Below, one piece after another: positions 49,314 through 61,386 of a stretch of 64,000 nt of DNA. Each line of letters starts with the position of its first letter. The stretch's first letter is position 1. The notes below the pieces were generated by a model, which saw only the letters and a program-made list of their open reading frames with translations, ran no database searches and had not been told where the DNA came from. The translations under genes were made by a program, and so were the position numbers. Source of the DNA: Paramecium tetraurelia (lineage: Eukaryota; Ciliophora; Oligohymenophorea; Peniculida; Parameciidae); NCBI RefSeq assembly GCF_000165425.1, contig NW_001799510.1, positions 23,674 through 87,673 on the forward strand, given 5' to 3'.

Positions 49314-50288
49314 ATGCTTTCAACATAAGTGTTTAATTCTTTTGCTTAAAGATAAAGCAATGGAATAATCAAACTATTGGCATGTGGTGTGTTCTTCGGA
49401 GGTGCTTATGGTTGTGCATGGCATTAATGGAAAGGAGGATAACAAAAATAATTATATGAGAAAGTTGAGAACGAAATTACAGAATGGAAACCTATTAGCA
49501 TAAATGGACTGAATGCAAGCAGATATCCATGGGCTTAAAATATAAGAAATTGGGAGTATAAGTTAGTGAAATTGTATGGATATTTCAGAGTAAGGGATGT
49601 TTGTTATGAAAGGATGAAAGATTTTTTGTGAGAAGAGAAAGAGAAGGCAGAGATGGATTCCTTGTATTTGCCCCTTTTGTAACAGCATTGCAATTTAATG
49701 ATACTGAACAAGATCCAGAATAAACTACAAAATCATAAGTGATGGTAAATTTAGGATGGGTGCCCAAGGATAACATAAGCGATATCTAAATGGGTTAAGA
49801 ACCTATTGGAACAACAGTACAATGATTTGTATTCCATAAGACCTATGATAATGTGCCTCATAATGAGGATGATGATTAATTGACAGGTTTCAATAGAAAT
49901 ATTGCCAATATGGAGGAAGATTATCAAATGCCATTTGTAGAATTTGTAGGTATGGTGAGAAGGGGAGAAGAGGAAGACATATTAAAAGGAAGAAGAAATT
50001 GGCCAAGAGAAGGAGTCTACAATTACATAGACTTATGGTTCATGTCTAGATTATACAGATCATTCAATTTAGTAAAAGATCATATTAAAATAGACTGATT
50101 CATCAACTGCATACATTGAAAGATTAGTATAGGAATACGATGAAGAATCTGCTAACTTATATCCTATTCCTGCAACCAAAGATAACTTTGATAAGCCTCT
50201 ACCTACTCCCTAGACTCATTAAGCATATTCATTGTTTTTTGGATTGTCATCAATAATGTCATTAGCTCTATTGGCTATAAGAAGATGA
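49314..50288 (+). CDS. SURF1: SURF1-family cytochrome oxidase assembly protein
   Basis: Predicted 301 residues. Topology is typical: an N-terminal membrane helix (LLACGVFFGGAYGCAWHQWK), a soluble intermembrane domain, and a C-terminal helix (SLFFGLSSIMSLALLAIRR). Motifs: RYPWAQNIRNWEYKLVKLYG, DGFLVFAPFVTAL, VMVNLGWVPKDN and EFVGMVRRGEEED correspond to the SURF1 GxF, V-x-P, NRGFVP and GxxR blocks. Introns 49590-49612 (23 nt), 49817-49840 (24 nt, 3n with TGA) and 50072-50093 (22 nt). SURF1 helps insert heme a into COX1. Confidence 0.88.
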
Positions 50289-50726
50289 TCAGATGTATCA
50301 TAAACGCAATAATAATAACATATAAATTATTTATCACTCTATGTTGTACATCTATCCTTATGTTTAATATTTATTCTAATCTTTGCATTTATTTCCATGA
50401 TATCTCATAACCAAATTTGATTATTAATAATTCAAAAATTAAGAAATAATTATCAATTAGTTTTATCAAGTTCATAATTCAAAATTTAAATTAATATTAT
50501 AGTTATTAAATGAGAATCTCGAAAGGGTCTTTGAGAGTTGAAATAAATATTGAATTAGTCATTTATAATATAATAATATATAAAGAATTATCTGTCATAC
50601 TTTTTTATATTTAGATTCCTTTTCAAAAGAATTTAGAATCTTTTTTTTTATGCTAGTTAAAAAATACTATGTTTTAGCATAGATCCCTTAATTCTTTTTG
50701 ACTGACTAGAAATAATGAGATAGATA
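50289..50726. other. Convergent spacer
   Basis: About 440 A+T-rich bases between two 3' ends; nothing recognised. Confidence 0.5.
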
Positions 50727-52042
50727 TCATACGTCTTATTAATGCTATTTCAACTTAACGATATTTTCGTCTTGTATTTATTGCAACTTCATCATTTGCT
50801 TTTACATCTACTCATATTTCTCATTTGATATATGCCAATGAGCAGAACTCCCTCTTCTGTTGAATCTGTTTTGGGAAAACTACTTCGCAATATCTAAGAC
50901 TCTCTATTTCATCCTCCCAAATATTTAATTCTATGATAAGTTCTATTACTAAAATTAATGCTGCGATACTTTCTAATTACATTAAATTACTTGATTACTT
51001 CTAAGTTTTCTGCCCAATGAGGTACCTTCTTATTGTTACAATAAAGTCTCTTTTTCTTTGGAGTATGCTAATTCTTGTTTTCTATATTTTATATATTAGT
51101 ATGGATGTTTTAACTGTTGGCACAGAAATCTTCAGGAAATGGAAAATCAAATACTGATGATTAGAATTGAAACCCACAATCTTAGATTATATTATCATCC
51201 CGAAAACTACTACTTCTCCATTTATAGGAATGATGATCCAAATTTGAAGATTCGTTTGTATTATATGAAGTAGCTCGATATTCAACTGAAGAACTCTCGT
51301 ACCACTCTGATTTATTAGGAGAATCCATGAGTTGTTGTTCTTCATCTTATTCATAGATGACTATTTGCTGTTTATCTGAATATACTAATACATCTTTATG
51401 ACTTGAGGATTATTTTTATTCATCATAAATTTCTATTGATTTCAATTTAGGAATTAATTCTTCTGGATCTACTGATTCTATTAATTTCATTAACTCTCTT
51501 TCAATTTTGCTCTCTGCTTCTTCATGCTATTTGTCAACTTTTATCTAGGAGAGTTGTTACTACAACAAGGATGGTTTTCTTATCTACTTCGGAGTGCCAT
51601 CTTCTCCTGCATTTACATAGCATTTAGGATATTCTTCAGATAAAATATTGTGAGATTTTAATATGCTCTATTCTCTCAATCCATTTACTGATTTCAAGAT
51701 CAAATTCTTGGGAGAATTTTCTTTTGACTTTTAATTTTCCATCACTTCAACATGAAAACAATTAGCTTAAATATTCTTCTTGAACTATTCAACAGCACAC
51801 TCTTTTGTTTTTGAATCCTTCTAAAATTCATCTTCCTGTTCTTCTGTCACTGCTTCCAAATGTGACTGTTTCTAAGAGCACATCATTAAACAATTTAATA
51901 TCTTCATAGTTTAACCTACTGTCTCTAATACACTGTTTGTTACTAAAGTCATTCTCTATTGAGTTTGTATTGTAATAGAGGATGCTGCTGCTGCAACATG
52001 AATTGATAGTGCTAATATTTCTTTTGAAATCTCTTAATTCAT
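50727..52042 (-). CDS. Inner centromere protein (INCENP/Sli15) candidate
   Basis: Predicted 429 residues, one 26-nt intron (50973-50998). The C-terminus matches the IN-box that binds and activates Aurora kinase: KKVPHWAENLE, then after the intron QIFGRMKQRVLDIAKQF and finally FNRRGSSAHWH; the last block corresponds to the TSS motif (R-x-S-S-A-x-W) phosphorylated by Aurora B. The rest is Ser/Gln/Glu-rich and disordered, with a short alpha-helical N-terminus (EISKEILALSIHVAAAASS) that could be the centromere/CPC-binding part. The chromosomal passenger complex controls chromosome segregation. Call rests on the IN-box alone, which is distinctive. Confidence 0.8.
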
Positions 52043-52093
52043 TTAAATTTAAAATAATAAATTAACAAGCGCAAAAATTAACCTATATTATTA

Positions 52094-52552
52094 ATGAACA
52101 AAGTCAATATGAAAAGTAGACAATAAGTAGAAGATGAATTTGATCCTTTTTAAAGTGATAATAGCTATCAAAGCGATGAAGATAATCAACCTGTCATTAT
52201 GAACTTTTTAGAGGACATTAAAGGGCATCTAGAAGGGGACATTAGTTTTGAGACTAATGAACATGATATTTATGATCCTGCATTCTCATAAACCATTAGT
52301 CATAGAATCAAAGATCATTAAGACACGGCGTTTTAGAAGTAAAAATTTAAATCTAATGTTCAATCTATTAAATCATGCAATTCCATTAATATCATTTGTT
52401 CATTAGAAATATTTCAATAACAACTAGAATTTAAGCATACTTAGAGTCTTCCAGATCAATAGAATTTGTAAAAACTTTCCAATTCTAAATAATAACAGCT
52501 AAATTTTTTATGGGGAAAAATTAGATAAAATAATAAGGATAAAGAAAAATGA
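52094..52552 (+). CDS. Hypothetical acidic/Gln-rich protein
   Basis: Predicted 152 residues, single frame. Acidic first half (VEDEFDPFQSDNSYQSDEDN, NFLEDIKGHLEGDISFE), basic second half. No domain recognised. Divergent from the INCENP candidate with a 51-base gap. Confidence 0.6.
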
Positions 52553-52652
52553 CACTTAAAATATTCTGTACATCATTTTATGGATAAATAAAAGTTGTGT
52601 TCTCAAGGATAATAAAATTAACATATATTATATTAATATAGATTGTGTAAAT

Positions 52653-52683
52653 TCATTATCCATTTTTCATATTTGGATTAAAA

Positions 52684-52721
<38 letters not shown>

Positions 52722-54457
52722 ATAAAACATCTACATTTATTATTCTTAAGTCATCGTTCCATAATTCAGATAAGTCTAATCTTAATAATATAATTATGGC
52801 ATTTATTACAATAATAACTATTGCTATTATTAATAATACATCATCTATTACATCATAGCCACTTAAAATTATTGCTACATTTATTACTATTAAGCCTATT
52901 TTAATCCATTCTCAAATAATTATTATTTTTAAATATTATTATTACTTATGTTTTATCTAGAACTCTAAGATTATGGATTCTATTTTTTCTATTTATTTTT
53001 ATTCTGTTAATTCTTATCATTTTATATTATCTTTTAAGTGTATTTTTTAACATTCTAATTTGCCAAAGCAAACTTTAATACAATCTAACCATGATTGTTT
53101 AACTAATTGTTGTCACTCAATCGATTTAAAAGAGCCAAATATTCCTATCTTAATGTTTAATCTAAATATTCAAATAATCTCTGTATAGGATAATTAGCAA
53201 ACTAATCATTCACTAATTTCTTAAATGAGCTATAATAATAAACATCAGCTACCTTTCTGAAATGGATACTTCTTCCCATAATCGTGTCCTCCATTAAGAG
53301 CCTCCATATACTATGACCTTCTCTGCTACATTACTACCATATTTATCCATTGACATCGGCATAAAATCCTTAATGAGGTACTAATCCATCAACAATCTCT
53401 TATGTATCTCTTAGCCCTTCTCCAAAATTGATTAAATAATATAATTAGCATATTGTCTTCGTGTAAGTCCAGAACTATTATGAATTGCTCTGATTATGAT
53501 ATCATTACATAATGTCTTAGTTTAAATGTCGAATTGTTTAGGATAGATATCGATAATCTTATTAACAATTAAACATCCATATTAGTCAATTGATAATTCA
53601 AATTTTTCATGGTTGTTATTTAGAATCTATCATTCAATTTGATATTATACATATTTTGACAACACCTAAAGAAGTTTTAACAGATGATTCCCTTCTAACA
53701 CCTCCAGACTCTTTTAGATAATTTGATTTGCAATCTTGTCTACATACAATCTTCTCATCTAAGAGTTATCTGAATGAATGAAATTGAGATAATTGTCTAA
53801 TTAATAAGGATAATCTTAAGGATTTTGGATCATCACTTCCAATCCCTTTTGAATTACTTTACAAGCATAGAGGTCTTTTATTAATTTATTTATGGATTAA
53901 AACAATCTATCAAGTATAATGTTTTTGTGTTAAAGAAGACCTAATGGTATTTTGATTACTAGTACCAACTTCAAGTATTTTTTCAAGAAGGAAATGTTAG
54001 TACTTATCCAAACTTATATTTTCTATTTCAGCTTTTACGAATGTGTTAAAGACATATTCTTTTTCTTTTAAGTTAGCATTTTAATATTCCAATTGCATTT
54101 TTCGAGAATTTTTTGTCAACTTCTCGTGACTTAAGTATGATGACCTAATAGATTTACCATTCAATAGTACATGTCAGCTTAAAATGCTGATACAAGAGAA
54201 GGTCTTTATGAGTCATTAATCAATACTTAATCTAATTATTAGTTAATTTCATCGAATAAATCATCTATTAAGACATAAAAATGATAATAACCTTCTTTAT
54301 CTAATAGTTGATCTTCAAAAAATGCTGCACTAAATGCCTTTGTAGCATTAGTATTCTCAAACAGTGTAGGAGTTGCAGTTGAACCACTTTGGGATGGATG
54401 GCATTTCAATTCTTCCTCCTCCTTATTGAATTCCTAAGGGACATATGGTTGAGCCAT
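52653..54457 (-). CDS. PUF-family (Pumilio) RNA-binding protein
   Basis: Predicted 568 residues. Repeated PUF units: SLDKYQHFLLEKILEV, DLYACKVIQKGLEVM, VDKIANQIIQKSLEVLEG, SIDQYGCLIVNKIIDI, SMDKYGSNVAEKVIVYGGS and NDQFANYPIQRLFEYLD. The paired residues at repeat positions 1, 2 and 5 vary, as expected for base-specific contacts. Introns of 26, 25, 24 (with in-frame TGA) and 23 nt. The C-terminus is a low-complexity Gln-rich tail, with a run of about ten Gln encoded by TAA (the TTA repeat at 52689-52720). Pumilio proteins repress or localise mRNAs through 3' UTR binding. Confidence 0.88.
52686..52721. repeat. TTA/TAA trinucleotide run encoding polyGln
   Basis: About eleven TTA units on the plus strand, read as consecutive TAA=Gln codons at the end of the PUF gene. 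Similar coding runs are at 16845-16870 (pseudokinase/MORN protein) and 21522-21632. Confidence 0.85.
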
Positions 54458-54846
54458 GGATTGAGTTTTATAAAATAATTTATATTTTTTATAAAATTCC
54501 AGCTTAAAATTCAATTTGAAAGAATAAAGAAAATCTTAAAATTTTTTATTCATAAAATTATTTTATTTATTTCCATAATAAGCAAGAGAACTATTTATGT
54601 TAAATGATAATGTCAAATTAATTGCAAATTTATATATAATAATTTACAATTAATACCAACTTAAAACTTAGACATTAATTCTAACGACATTATTTACAGA
54701 TTTTTTCAACTCTATATAATAGAATAAATAATGTAAAGTCATTCTAGAAGTTCCAATTAAAGAGTGGAGGTGATAAAAATATCAAAAAATTTTATCCCCC
54801 TAAAGCTATTGATGTGTTATTTATTATTATATTTAAATATTATTCA
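54458..54846. other. Divergent spacer
   Basis: About 390 A+T-rich bases between divergent genes; presumably promoters, no motif recognised. Confidence 0.5.
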
Positions 54847-55437
54847 ATGCGTAATCTAACCCCAGATAAAGCTTTCAGAATTAAAAAGCAAAGTATTTTC
54901 GAGCTCAATTTTAGTGAAGAACCTAAATCAACCAAAATTCATAGTCGATAAATTAATCAAAAACCTGTGGAAACTTAATTTTAGGCATACACAAAAAATA
55001 AAGTGATTAAGCTGAAGGACACCCCTCATACTCATAGCAAAATCTAATCTCTTAAGTCAAAACTTGTTAGAATATTTAAGGATAATAAAGAGTAATCATC
55101 GCTTGAAATTTTAACAGAATAAAAAGGAAAATCATTTTTAGAAGAATTAAAGGAACCTCCTATGCTTAATCTGTAAGGCTTATAACGTATGGCTAATTCT
55201 AATGAAAACAATCCATTTTTCCTTAATCGTCCTCGGAACCCCAAATAATTTAGAAAATGTTATTTTCGATATCCTACTGATGCTATAGAAAAATTAGATA
55301 GAAGTACTATTGTCACTCCTCAGCCACTCCTACGTAGGTATACAGCTTTACTAAAGCCAAGAGTAAGAATTTCAGAATAATGGAATGAATTAAATGGTTG
55401 GCAAACAAAGGACGAGTCCATTACAAATTTATTTTGA
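54847..55437 (+). CDS. Hypothetical basic protein
   Basis: Predicted 196 residues, one frame without intron. Basic, with Pro/Asn patches (NPFFLNRPRNPKQFRKCYF, VTPQPLLRRYTALLKPRVR). No known domain. The antisense strand also carries an ATG ORF here, but the plus frame is longer and uses TAA/TAG at Gln-compatible places. Confidence 0.6.
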
Positions 55438-56941
55438 TTTAAGCTTTTGTAAAATATAAAATTACTTTACTAAATACAAATAAAAACATATTATACTATA
55501 TTTATTAGTTGGTTTATAAAAATAAGAAACATGTAAGTATATTATTATATTTATCAATAATTATTGAGGCTAGAATATTCCTTATAACTTATTTACTTTG
55601 ATTTATTAAAAATTATAAATGATATTTTGTTTTTCTTTCAAACATTGATATTGAATTCTATCGTTACATCGAATTCAAAATCAATTACAATAGTTATGGA
55701 AATGTCAGTTCATAATATTATCATCAGGTATTTCATATTTATTATTGTCTCTGGTCGAATTTCCAATTGGCATTGATTATTTTGAAATTCCTTTGTGAAA
55801 ATATTTACATTAAGTCAAAAAGTTATTGTTTAACATTTTTAACAAAATCATATAACTAATCATTATTTGAATTTGTGAAAAAAAGAACTGCAATTATTAG
55901 ATGTAAATGATTTTTTGATATCTATGAGCTCTCAACTTATATATTATCATAAATTTATAAATATCATCTTTTTAATATGAGATTTATTTGAGGAGAGATC
56001 CTAATTTTGGATGGACGTTACCTAGAAAACAAATAATTGTTTTATGGATTTCAATCTTAATAATATAAAATCAATAAGTGATCACTAAATTCCTATATTA
56101 AAGAGATTATTAATCCTCAAAATTGAAGATTATCATTTAATTAAATTTTTGCCTTGCTTAATAATTAGTCATTATTAAATCATTCAATCTTAATCGTGAA
56201 TAAAAACGAAAAATTTTTGATAATCCTTTGTGTTATTGAGAGTTATTTTTAAGTAAAATATTGAAAACACCACGAATTATTATTTATTTTTTTCGATCAA
56301 TTAATTCTACTTTGTTTCTTCTTCTTTTTTATACTCTGCATATTTAATAATTTATCCTTTCATCCAACTATTCTTAGAACTTTTTATTAATTATTATTTA
56401 TAATTTAATTACGAACTTCGTTTCATAATAATATATTATATTATGAACCAATAAAACAAATTTTATTAATAATTTTGTTAATCTGCATCTTTTCCTAAGA
56501 TCGGTAAATTAAAGTCAATAATCTAAAAATCAGTGAAAAATTAATTACCCTAAAGTGATTGTAAGAGGTAATTGTTTCTATTAATAATTTCGTCATAAAT
56601 ATTTGGTACTAATATTTACACTCATTAATAATATATTTTTGTTTAAATTCCTATAGAACCACAAAATACATGTTGAAATTGTTTTTTCATCTAAAATTAT
56701 TGGATTGCAATTATGAAAACGTAAAATATATATATTTTATTGCAACATAATAATTTATACTTGTAACATTTATTTTACTTAGTTTGAGACATAAATATCA
56801 TTTAATTTGTAATTATCATGTATGATGATTTTGACAGAAAAGATATATTATCTAACAGGATAATTAAATATATTATTAAATTATGTATAAAGATTTAAAA
56901 GCAATAAATCATTTTTGATTATATGATTCATACAGTATAGG
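55438..56941. other. 1.5-kb gene-poor region
   Basis: Very A+T-rich, no supportable gene on either strand; longest such stretch in the right half of the window. Confidence 0.5.
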
Positions 56942-57184
56942 TCAATAATAGGCTCCAAAGGCTTCATAAGTGAGTAAATTAAGTTTATTAGATTAGAGTT
57001 TGTGTTGTTTCAATTTTCGTCTTTATACTATAGGATTTTTAGTGATGGAGTACATTGGTCTTTCTTTTGATTTTGAATCATTGCTCTCATCCGAATTTGA
57101 TGAATAATTCATGATTGAACTTCTGGTGTTTGCATTTTACCAAGTACTATTTTCATGGAATCGATCCGAGTTAGCATTTCCCAT
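56942..57184 (-). CDS. Small Ser/Asn-rich protein with N-myristoylation motif
   Basis: Predicted 80 residues beginning MGNANSDRFHEN: Gly2 with Asn3 and Ser6 fits an N-myristoylation signal, suggesting membrane association. The rest is Ser/Asn/Lys-rich, probably disordered. No homologue recognised. Lies 80 bases from the stop of the LRR gene on the same strand. Confidence 0.5.
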
Positions 57185-57263
57185 CTTTACTTGTTTAATA
57201 TTAAATATAATTAAAAATTAAATTATTTGAATTGTAAAAAATGTCAAACAATGACGCATCAGA

Positions 57264-58799
57264 TCATTATTAAATATGTGCTTAGTTTTATCCTTACTAT
57301 AATAATTCAAGATTAAAGTCCTCATTTTCCTCAGAATTAATAATATTATCAGTTCTCTTTTAAATACTTTCATCTTCAGGATCATCAACTTCTATAATAC
57401 ATAAATCTATTGATATATTTACATTAATATTTGTATCTTGGAATACTTGCTGTAGGTTTCATATAATTAGGTTCTTTATAATCTTCATAATCAACAACTT
57501 CTGGTTTGTTAATAACACTTTTTAATTATTGGTATGCCTTAGTTAAATCCAATACTGGTCTTCCAGAGGAATTTTAATTTTAATCATATTCTTTGCTATC
57601 ACCTAGTATTTCTTAGGCTAATTTTTTAAATTCTTCATAAGATTATGGTTTTTAATTATTGTTTAACAATTAATATTGTTACTGTATTTTTTATTATTGT
57701 TATTTAATTTGTTAATTTTCAGTTACAAACATGTTGTCCTCTTAATTCTCATCAATTTGAGATTATTCCTCTTCATTTTATAACAAGAACCCATCCTTAG
57801 ATTGTTCGATGACTGGTAATTTAAGAATATCATTTTCAACTCTCTTTAATTATTCAAATTTACAAGGAGGTTTCTTGACCTTAGGTTTCTTAAGATAAGA
57901 CTTTTCGATTTCTTCATTTATCAAAATACCTCCTGTTCTGGCATGAATTTCCATTTCCAAACCTTAATGATCTCTGGTAATTCCAAATGGATTTCCTGTA
58001 ATAATAATTTTCTTGAGATTAGTGAAATTACGAGCACATATTAGATTATGCTAATTTTCAGCAATATTATAAGAGAAATCTAAAGTTTCTAATTTATTGA
58101 AATATCCAACAACCAACCTTTCAGTATGAATACCTCTTAAGAAATTCTTACTAATATTTAGCGTTTTAAGTTCAGGTATCTATCCTAAAACTTCCCATAA
58201 GACTGAAGCTGTTTGATTAGATTAAAATGCATTATCACTAATGTCTAACAATTCTAACTTTGTGAATTCTGCCATATCAGTTGGCAATTCAAGTAATTCA
58301 TTTCTAACTAAATAAAGTTCCTTCAATTCTGTAATATGTTTTAAGGAACTTATGGCTTCTTTGTTTAAATAGTTAAATGATAAATCAAGATGTTATAATG
58401 ACTCAAAAGTATTTTTATGAGAGATTTCTATATTTCTAATGTTGTTTGCACAAATCTTTAAATTTTTTAATGCTGGGAATGGAGTCAAATCTTCTAATAG
58501 TAATTAATTCTCAGAGACATCCAAATCTTACAAATTCAGAAAATATTGAAAATCCTCAGGTTTACTACTTTATATACGTAGTCCTAAATAGGTTATACAA
58601 ATACTAAACTTGATAAATTTGCTCTGATTATTTCATGTGGATTATCATTATTGGTTACATTAATCATCAAGAAACCGTCTAAACATTTCACTCTCATAAC
58701 AGTGTCATCAGGAATATAGTAGATTTTTGTTTTAAAAGGATTTTTAGTATGAGCCTTTCTTTTCTTCTTTCCAAGCAATGGCAATTGGAAATGGTTCAT
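57264..58799 (-). CDS. Leucine-rich-repeat protein (XRRA1-like)
   Basis: Predicted about 497 residues. Roughly eight LRRs between residues 70 and 290: LQDLDVSENQLLLEDL, LKNLKICANNIRNI, LQHLDLSFNYLNKEAI, LKELYLVRNELLELPTDM, LELLDISDNAFQS, LKTLNISKNFLRGI, LETLDFSYNIAENQ, LKKIIITGNPFGITR. The opening segment PEDFQYFLNLQDLDVS and the ITGNPFG capping pattern resemble vertebrate XRRA1, a tentative parallel. The C-terminal 200 residues are Gln/Lys/Glu-rich. A 26-nt intron precedes the LRRs. Near the end the frame needs removal of either a 16-nt (57407-57422) or a 40-nt GT...AG segment. Confidence 0.8.
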
Positions 58800-58886
58800 T
58801 TTACTATAAGCTATTGGAAATGGTATTTAAGAGTTGGCTTTATTTTTCATAATTAATGATTATTATTATGTTGTTAATTTGAAATA

Positions 58887-59692
58887 ATGTAAAGATCAAT
58901 TGGTTATATAAAGAATAGAACCAAAGAATTGCAATTGAAGAAATAAAAATACAAATCCCTCCATCCAAATAGTAGTCGAAGAATATACAAACTACCTCCT
59001 AAATGAGTGGACAAAATGGAAGAGACTAGAGACACTATTCAAAAGGTTGGAATTTTAAACTAGGAAATTGAGAAGTTAAAGACATCTAAGGATGTGGGAC
59101 CCAAAGCATAATTCAATGAATAAATAGTACAAGGAAAACTTGATTAGCATTGCAGGTTTAAATCTGAGTATAGTAGATGATTAGAGATATTGAAGAAAAT
59201 CTACAAATTATGGAAACTGATGATTGCGACAATGATCTTGAATATAAAATCAAATAAAATGCCAAAATGTGCTTGGGCATATCCTTAAAAAAAGTCACTC
59301 CATAATTAAGAAATTATCAACATTAAATGTTGAGGTAATTACAACGAGAAAGACCATCATAAAACTTAAAAGTTGATTTTGAATAGGAATATATTGAAAC
59401 ATTAATTTTAGATAGAAATGATAGAATTAAATAATTAGGAGAAAAATTGAAAAAAATGAATGAGTTGTTTAAAGAAATGAATAGACTAGTTATAGAACAA
59501 GGAACTTTGTTAGATCGAATTGATTTCAACATAGATCAAACATTCACAAGAATTAAAAAAGGAAAAGATTAGTTAGTCTAAGCAAGTACAAAATAGTAAA
59601 TTAGTGACAGAGCTTAAAAGTGTATTTTTATATTAGTTGGATTAAATATGTTTATAGCTTTTCTATTTGTAATAAAATATACATTATTATGA
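58887..59692 (+). CDS. Syntaxin-16/Tlg2-type Qa-SNARE with in-frame TGA
   Basis: 258 codons from ATG 58887 with a 29-nt intron. N-terminal block YKLPPK-TGA-VDKMEETRDTI parallels the syntaxin-16 motif LPPKWVD, so TGA (59004-59006) sits exactly at the Trp. Habc-like helices follow, then the SNARE motif DRNDRIKQLGEKLKKMNELF...VIEQGTLLDRIDFNID with the central Gln, and a C-terminal anchor ILVGLNMFIAFLFVIKYTLL. Homologues drive endosome-to-TGN fusion. If TGA terminates, translation could start at Met 59016 and give a protein lacking only the first 43 residues. The frame is otherwise intact, so the gene is probably functional. Confidence 0.85.
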
Positions 59693-60115
59693 CTATATAT
59701 ATCAAATAAAATATATATAATGATTATAACAAAAAAAAAAATGTATCTTTGATAAAGTGAAAAACATGATAATTAAAAAACCAACTTAAATAGGAACTAT
59801 TTCTTTTTTATTTGAAAAAAATTAGAATTTTGACTTCTTGAAAATTCCTTTTCTACTTCTTCAATTATAAAAATGAAAGAATAATTATGTATTAAGAAAA
59901 AAAAAATTAATAAAATCAAAATATTTTGCGATGGATCAATAATAACTCCATAACTACTATTACTATTAATATTCTAAATTCCCTCTCTGAAAAATTAAAT
60001 CTAGTTTATTAATTTATTAATGTGATATTATGTATTATATTATATAGAATTGAATGTAAATTTTATACATAAAACTTAAAGTGTTTATATAAAAATGCAA
60101 TTAAACAATGTATGT
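59693..60115. other. Convergent A+T-rich spacer
   Basis: About 420 bases with A runs; no gene recognised. Confidence 0.5.
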
Positions 60116-61386
60116 TCATAAAAAGCAAACTTCAGAAGGGAGATTTGAATTTACAGGTTTCAACACTTTTAATCCTAAGAATAAGATAAAATAATACTTA
60201 GATTCTAAATTCTCAGATTTATAGAAAAATGGATGGTCTAAACATTATATAACATCATATCTATTTTCTTAAAAATCAAGCATTTTAAATAATAGTGATT
60301 ATGCCTTGCTTTCTTTAACATTTCTATAATCAATAGCGAACAAATTATTTTTTGATAATCTAATAATTTATTATCTATTTAAATTTCTATCGAACATAGG
60401 ATTTCCTGTTAATATCATATGAAACACTTAAGCTAAGCTGTATATATCACATTTCTAATTGTAGAACTATCCATTAATTATTTCAGGAGCAAAGTATCCG
60501 ATAGTTCCACATTTTTCGCATAAATAATTTAAATTATCTTTGAATGCTGAAAATCCAAAATCAATGATCCTAACACTTTTATGATCATTTATTTCTTCCA
60601 ACATAATGTTATCCATCTTGATATCTCTGTGTATAATACCCAAACCATGAATATGATTTAACCCAGATAAAATTTTTTTCATTATAGTCTTCACCTTAAT
60701 CTTACTTAAGTCCTTAGAATTAGAATTTACAAGTTAATTTAAAGTGCCTCCAGAAAAGTAAGGGTAAATGAAGATAATAAGATCATTTTCCTAATAGTAT
60801 TCAACCATACTCGCCACATTTTCATGAGGATTTTAGGCGATGTGCAAATTAATTTAAAGTTCTCTCTCTATTAGAAAATGATTAATTTTTTGTATTTTAG
60901 CAGCAAATATTTCATTATTATCTCTTTTTCGACATTTGATAATCTTATAAAATATTAGGAATTACATACCTCCCCATTTTGTATTTTTTTAATAGTTTCA
61001 AGTTTTTGATAGTTATAATTAAAATTATCCTATCCGACTTTTGTCATAAGGGCTTGATGTCCTAATCTCCCACTATGCAAGTCAAAAAGAAATTTATCCT
61101 GAAATTTCTGCTTATAATTAAAGGTTACTTCATAGAAATCCTCACTATAAAAATTAATATGATATATACTGCTTAATCCAATTCATTAATTTTATATCAT
61201 CAATGTCGATTGTCAGGATTTTATTATATTTTTTCTATTTATTATAAAAACATAAAGTACTTCTAAAATTTCGATGTTATTTTCCCTAATTTTGAGTTAT
61301 GAGGTTTCAGAAACTGAAATAGGTCGAGTTGATGGTTTTGAGTCTGTTTGAGATTACTCTAAATTACTAGGTTCTGTGATTTTCAT
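60116..61386 (-). CDS. Ser/Thr protein kinase
   Basis: Predicted 397 residues with three introns (26, 25 and 26 nt). N-terminal 150 residues contain a PH-like or unclassified segment (ILTIDIDDIKLMNWIKQ, VTFNYKQKFQDKFLFDL). The kinase domain has the VAIK Lys in EIFAAKIQKI, catalytic loop IIHRDIKMDNIML, DFG in IIDFGFSA, and APE in GTIGYFAPEI, so it should be active. The overall style (NPHENVASMVEYYQENDLI, FSGGTLNQL) suits CAMK/ULK-like ciliate kinases. Ciliates have large kinase families; no specific substrate can be given. Confidence 0.9.

Noticed and set aside
58593-58799. Short standard-code ORF starting MNHFQLPLL as a separate gene
   Set aside because: It is the first exon of the LRR protein; a 26-nt intron joins it in phase to the repeats.
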